Below, piece by piece: positions 40,601 through 42,376 of a DNA stretch of 42,376 nt. Each line of letters starts with the position of its first letter. Position 1 is the first letter of the stretch. Origin of the DNA: Flavobacterium lutivivi (lineage in GTDB: Bacteria > Bacteroidota > Bacteroidia > Flavobacteriales > Flavobacteriaceae); NCBI RefSeq assembly GCF_014642275.1, contig NZ_BMIM01000010.1:1-42376 (forward strand), written 5' to 3'. A program made the position numbers and the translations under genes. The notes below the pieces were generated by a model. That model ran no database searches, was not told the origin of the DNA, and saw only the letters and a program-made list of their open reading frames with translations.

Positions 40601-42376
40601 CATGCCAATTCAATCGTTTCCATTGACAAATTCCTATCAGAAGTTTGAAGTAGATTTATCATCAATAGATGAGGTTAATAACAATCCAAATTTAAAAATA
40701 AGAATACGATTTACAGGAAGTAATATGACTGTGGATAATGGAAACAGGGTTAATTTTAATAATTTTTCATTAACGGGAAAACGAATTCCATTAACCTATC
40801 CAACACCTCATGTTTTGGTTATTGGTCAAGCAATTACGGATATTGTACCAACATTAACGGCAACTGCCGATAGTTTCTCAATTAGTCCAAGTTTACCAAA
40901 CGGATTGAGTTTTGATACCGCAACAGGAGTAATTTCAGGAACACCAACAGCTTTACAATCGCCAACCGATTATGAAATTACGGCAACAAATTCCGGTGGA
41001 AGCACAAGTTTCACGCTATCAATCGAAATTATCGATGCTGCGCCAAGTTCACTAAGTTATTCAACGCCAAATGTGTTTACTATCAATCAATCGATTACTG
41101 ATTTAGTGCCAACAGTTTCGGGAGAAAATTTGACATTTAGCATTAGTCCAAGTTTACCAACTGGATTGAGTTTTAATACAGTAACAGGAGTGATTTCAGG
41201 AACACCAACGGTTTTACAATCGCCAACCGATTATGAAGTTACGGCAACGAATTCAGGTGGAAGCACAAGCTTCACGCTATCAATCGAAATCATTGATGCT
41301 GCGCCAAGTTCACTAAGTTATTCAACGCCAAATGTTTTCACTATCAATCAATCAATTACTGATTTAGTGCCAACAGTTTCGGGAGAAAATTTGACATTTA
41401 GCATTAATCCAAGTTTACCAACTGGATTGAGTTTTGACACTGCAACAGGAATAATTTCAGGAACGCCAACGATTTTGCAATCGCCAACGGATTATGAAGT
41501 TACGGCAACGAATTCAGGTGGAAGCACAAGTTTCACATTATCTATCGAAGTGATTGATGCTGCGCCAACAAACTTGAGCTATGCAACGCCAAATGTTTTC
41601 ACTATCAATCAATCGATTACTGATTTAGCACCAACAGTTTCAGGAGAAAATTTGACATTTAGCATTAGTCCAAGTTTACCAACTGGATTGAGTTTTAATA
41701 CAGTAACAGGAGTGATTTCAGGAACACCAACAGCATTACAACCAGCAACCGATTATGAAGTTACGGCAACGAATTCAGGTGGAAGTGTTTCGTTTGTTTT
41801 GTCAATCGAAATTATCGATGCTGCACCAAGTTCACTAAGTTATTCAACACCAAATGTGTTCACAGTTGATGAAGCCATTGCCAATTTGGTACCAACAGTT
41901 TCAGGAGAAAATCTAGTATTTTCAATCGTTCCAAGTTTACCAAACGGATTGAGTTTTGACACTGCAACAGGTATCATTTCAGGAACACCAACAGCTTTAC
42001 AATCGCCAACCGATTATGAAGTTACGGCAACGAATTCAGGTGGAAGCACAAGTTTCACATTATCTATTGAAGTGATTGATGTTGCACCAAATGGTTTGAG
42101 TTATTCAACACCAAATGTGTTCACCATTAATCAATCAATTACTGATTTAGTGCCAACAGTTTCGGGAGAAAATTTGACATTTAGCATTAGTCCAAGTTTA
42201 CCAACTGGATTGAGTTTTAATACAGTAACAGGAGTGATTTCAGGAACACCAACAACATTGCAATCGCCAACGGATTATGAAGTTACAGCAACGAATTCAG
42301 GTGGAAGCACAAGCTTCACGCTATCAATCGAAATCATTGATGCTGCGCCAAGTTCACTAAGTTATTCAACGCCAAA
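37683..42376 (+). CDS. Second CotH kinase family protein with Ig-like repeat tail (3' end outside window)
   Basis: The frame opens at the ATG at 37683 and stays open to the window edge (1564 codons), so the end is missing. A signal peptide (ending near NFSQ) is followed by the same order as the preceding gene. There is a lamin-tail domain (LVINEVLASN), a chitobiase-C-like module (IIYTLDGSDPLE), the CotH domain (about 312-730; LSLKNSSGDFYHTLFRDPL, INGEYWGILSLRDKYDE, HDMDSSFGISSG), a B-repeat-like module (GYVFSHWEGF) and the shared SCLAGYPF/KASMERRN module. From residue about 1031 it carries at least six putative Ig (He_PIG-like) repeats of 87 residues. A T9SS sorting domain is expected beyond the window. 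It has no start codon in other frames of comparable length. Confidence 0.87.
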   Translation, partial: MNIQKFILGVILSFITCQKNFSQNLVINEVLASNLSINTDEDNTPQDWIEIYNGTTQAINLNGFGLTDDVNLPFKWIFPNVTISSGQYLLIWASDKNRTNPLNPLHTNFKISAGGETLKLTNSSGTIVDMVVLPAQTDNISYGRSPNATGDFAFFQTPTPASFNSGTGASEVLSAPQFSQNSGFYTTGFNLSITTNESGATIIYTLDGSDPLETNLSGTVYNYKNQYPKLPGQAFGSFLTQSFQTLNYTSPIAISDRSSMPNKIANISSTYDFSPPYFPNNPIFKATVVRARVVKPGALPSPIVTRTYFVNPLGSSLFTIPVISISTSENNFFDYNNGIYVAGVDFDTWRTNYPFGDADYEIGNFARKGTSSERPINFSYFVNGNEVLNQNIGARIRGNYSRIYPSKSFNLYARSDYGDDDMDFSFFQGLPYNSYERLSLKNSSGDFYHTLFRDPLNHELIKGLNVETEAYQPTVTFINGEYWGILSLRDKYDEKYFKRVYNIEEDQIDVLENNADVEEGDDEDYLEMIEYLETNSLAQDENYNYIKTQLDEDNFKDYFISNIYFQNVDWPGNNIIYWRKKTQNYEPNAPYGHDGRWRWAIHDMDSSFGISSGDIALNTLALATAENGPDWPNPEWSTLILRRLLENNSFKNDFINRFADLMNTYFKTDRVVAKINAMKTVLQPEMPKQFERWKAPVDFGDWNYFLNKEIAFAQQRPGYQRQHIQDEFGISNTINTVLNVSNENHGYVKINTIDILPTTPGVASNPYPWTGIYFANIPVKLKAVAKEGYVFSHWEGFSNSTEAEITITTDQNFNIRAVFIPEGFSTDPEEPIYFWMFDGDLQNNTPLSSISSTFEMNQNGVLSYQSCLAGYPFNSSHPSWRKASMERRNNPTSINYLPVANDNIPFASSDMKGIQIKQPFQNNGNENTLYFSFSTVGYQQIKFAFAAMNENAADNLVIDYAINNGSPTWITSGMPIQSFPLTNSYQKFEVDLSSIDEVNNNPNLKIRIRFTGSNMTVDNGNRVNFNNFSLTGKRIPLTYPTPHVLVIGQAITDIVPTLTATADSFSISPSLPNGLSFDTATGVISGTPTALQSPTDYEITATNSGGSTSFTLSIEIIDAAPSSLSYSTPNVFTINQSITDLVPTVSGENLTFSISPSLPTGLSFNTVTGVISGTPTVLQSPTDYEVTATNSGGSTSFTLSIEIIDAAPSSLSYSTPNVFTINQSITDLVPTVSGENLTFSINPSLPTGLSFDTATGIISGTPTILQSPTDYEVTATNSGGSTSFTLSIEVIDAAPTNLSYATPNVFTINQSITDLAPTVSGENLTFSISPSLPTGLSFNTVTGVISGTPTALQPATDYEVTATNSGGSVSFVLSIEIIDAAPSSLSYSTPNVFTVDEAIANLVPTVSGENLVFSIVPSLPNGLSFDTATGIISGTPTALQSPTDYEVTATNSGGSTSFTLSIEVIDVAPNGLSYSTPNVFTINQSITDLVPTVSGENLTFSISPSLPTGLSFNTVTGVISGTPTTLQSPTDYEVTATNSGGSTSFTLSIEIIDAAPSSLSYSTP
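40773..42376 (+). repeat. Near-identical 261-bp tandem repeats (87-residue Ig-like units)
   Basis: Unit boundaries at the Asp codon of the IDAAPSSL motif fall at 41034, 41295, 41556, 41817, 42078 and 42339, each exactly 261 bases apart. A more diverged first unit begins about 40773. Each unit reads ITDLVPTVSGENLTFSISPS, then LPTGLSFNTVTGVISGTPT, YEVTATNSGGSTSFTLSIE. Units 2-6 differ by only a few bases each, so the array is recent or homogenised, and copy number beyond the edge is unknown. Confidence 0.95.

Noticed and set aside
40773-42376. Regular repeats considered as a CRISPR array
   Set aside because: The unit is 261 bases, has no unique spacers, and stays in one open reading frame as Ig-like protein repeats.
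1-42376. Insertion sequences, transposases, integrases or prophage genes
   Set aside because: No transposase, integrase or phage-type protein is present in any frame; small repeats found are non-coding or in-frame low-complexity elements.

Overview
The window looks like a chromosomal segment of a member of the Flavobacteriaceae, probably Flavobacterium or a close relative. The DNA is AT-rich and start codons lack clear Shine-Dalgarno sequences. Several promoters match the Bacteroidetes -33 TTTG / -7 TAnnTTTG consensus. The gene content includes type IX secretion system (T9SS) and gliding genes in the order known from F. johnsoniae (porV, porU, gldJ, murF), and large secreted proteins carry type A or type B T9SS sorting domains. 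Most of the window is ordinary core metabolism and envelope biology; the accessory content sits mainly at the right end.

Layout. 1-300: apparent C-terminal remnant of a T9SS cargo protein and a terminator. 323-2979 (-): pyruvate dehydrogenase E2 and E1-alpha. 3111-8756 (-): porU, porV and, after a terminator, cdd. 8961-12050 (+): gldJ and murF. 12084-12158 (-): tRNA-Val(UAC) with a textbook promoter. 12228-13451 (-): folC. 13566-15636: exbB-exbD (+) facing a TonB-family protein (-). 15698-18042 (-): an amino-acid dehydrogenase and anmK. 18126-21067 (+): an acyl-CoA dehydrogenase, then a compact run of SDR oxidoreductase, SprT-like protein and a small four-helix membrane protein. 21164-25759 (+): mannose-1-phosphate guanylyltransferase and a 1146-residue secreted protein with a type B sorting domain. 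25756-30393 (-): an Mla-type ABC transporter pair, a GT2 glycosyltransferase, a lipoprotein, a methyltransferase and a FabH-like ketoacyl synthase. 30517-33883 (-): truncated haemoglobin and glycine decarboxylase gcvP. 34174-42376 (+): two tandem paralogous CotH-kinase-family secreted proteins; the second runs off the window inside near-identical 261-bp repeats.

How the genes fit together. PorV and PorU belong to the outer-membrane attachment step of T9SS. GldJ is a lipoprotein needed for gliding and T9SS function. The secreted proteins at 22319-25759 and 34174-42376 are likely clients of that machinery. ExbB/ExbD/TonB energise outer-membrane transport, MurF and AnmK serve peptidoglycan synthesis and recycling, and the Mla-like pair plus the GT/MT/KASIII genes suggest envelope lipid maintenance.

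The most unusual observation is the 149-residue protein at 20618-21067. By eye it matches the last four helices (IX-XII) of cytochrome oxidase subunit I, including the HDTYYVVAH signature, but it lacks the rest of the enzyme. Other notable features are the homogenised 87-residue repeat array, the CotH tandem duplication, a dispersed-type repeat apparently inserted in frame in the guanylyltransferase gene and another in its leader, and a terminator that abuts the murF start codon. All family assignments are from reading the sequence; no database search was run.
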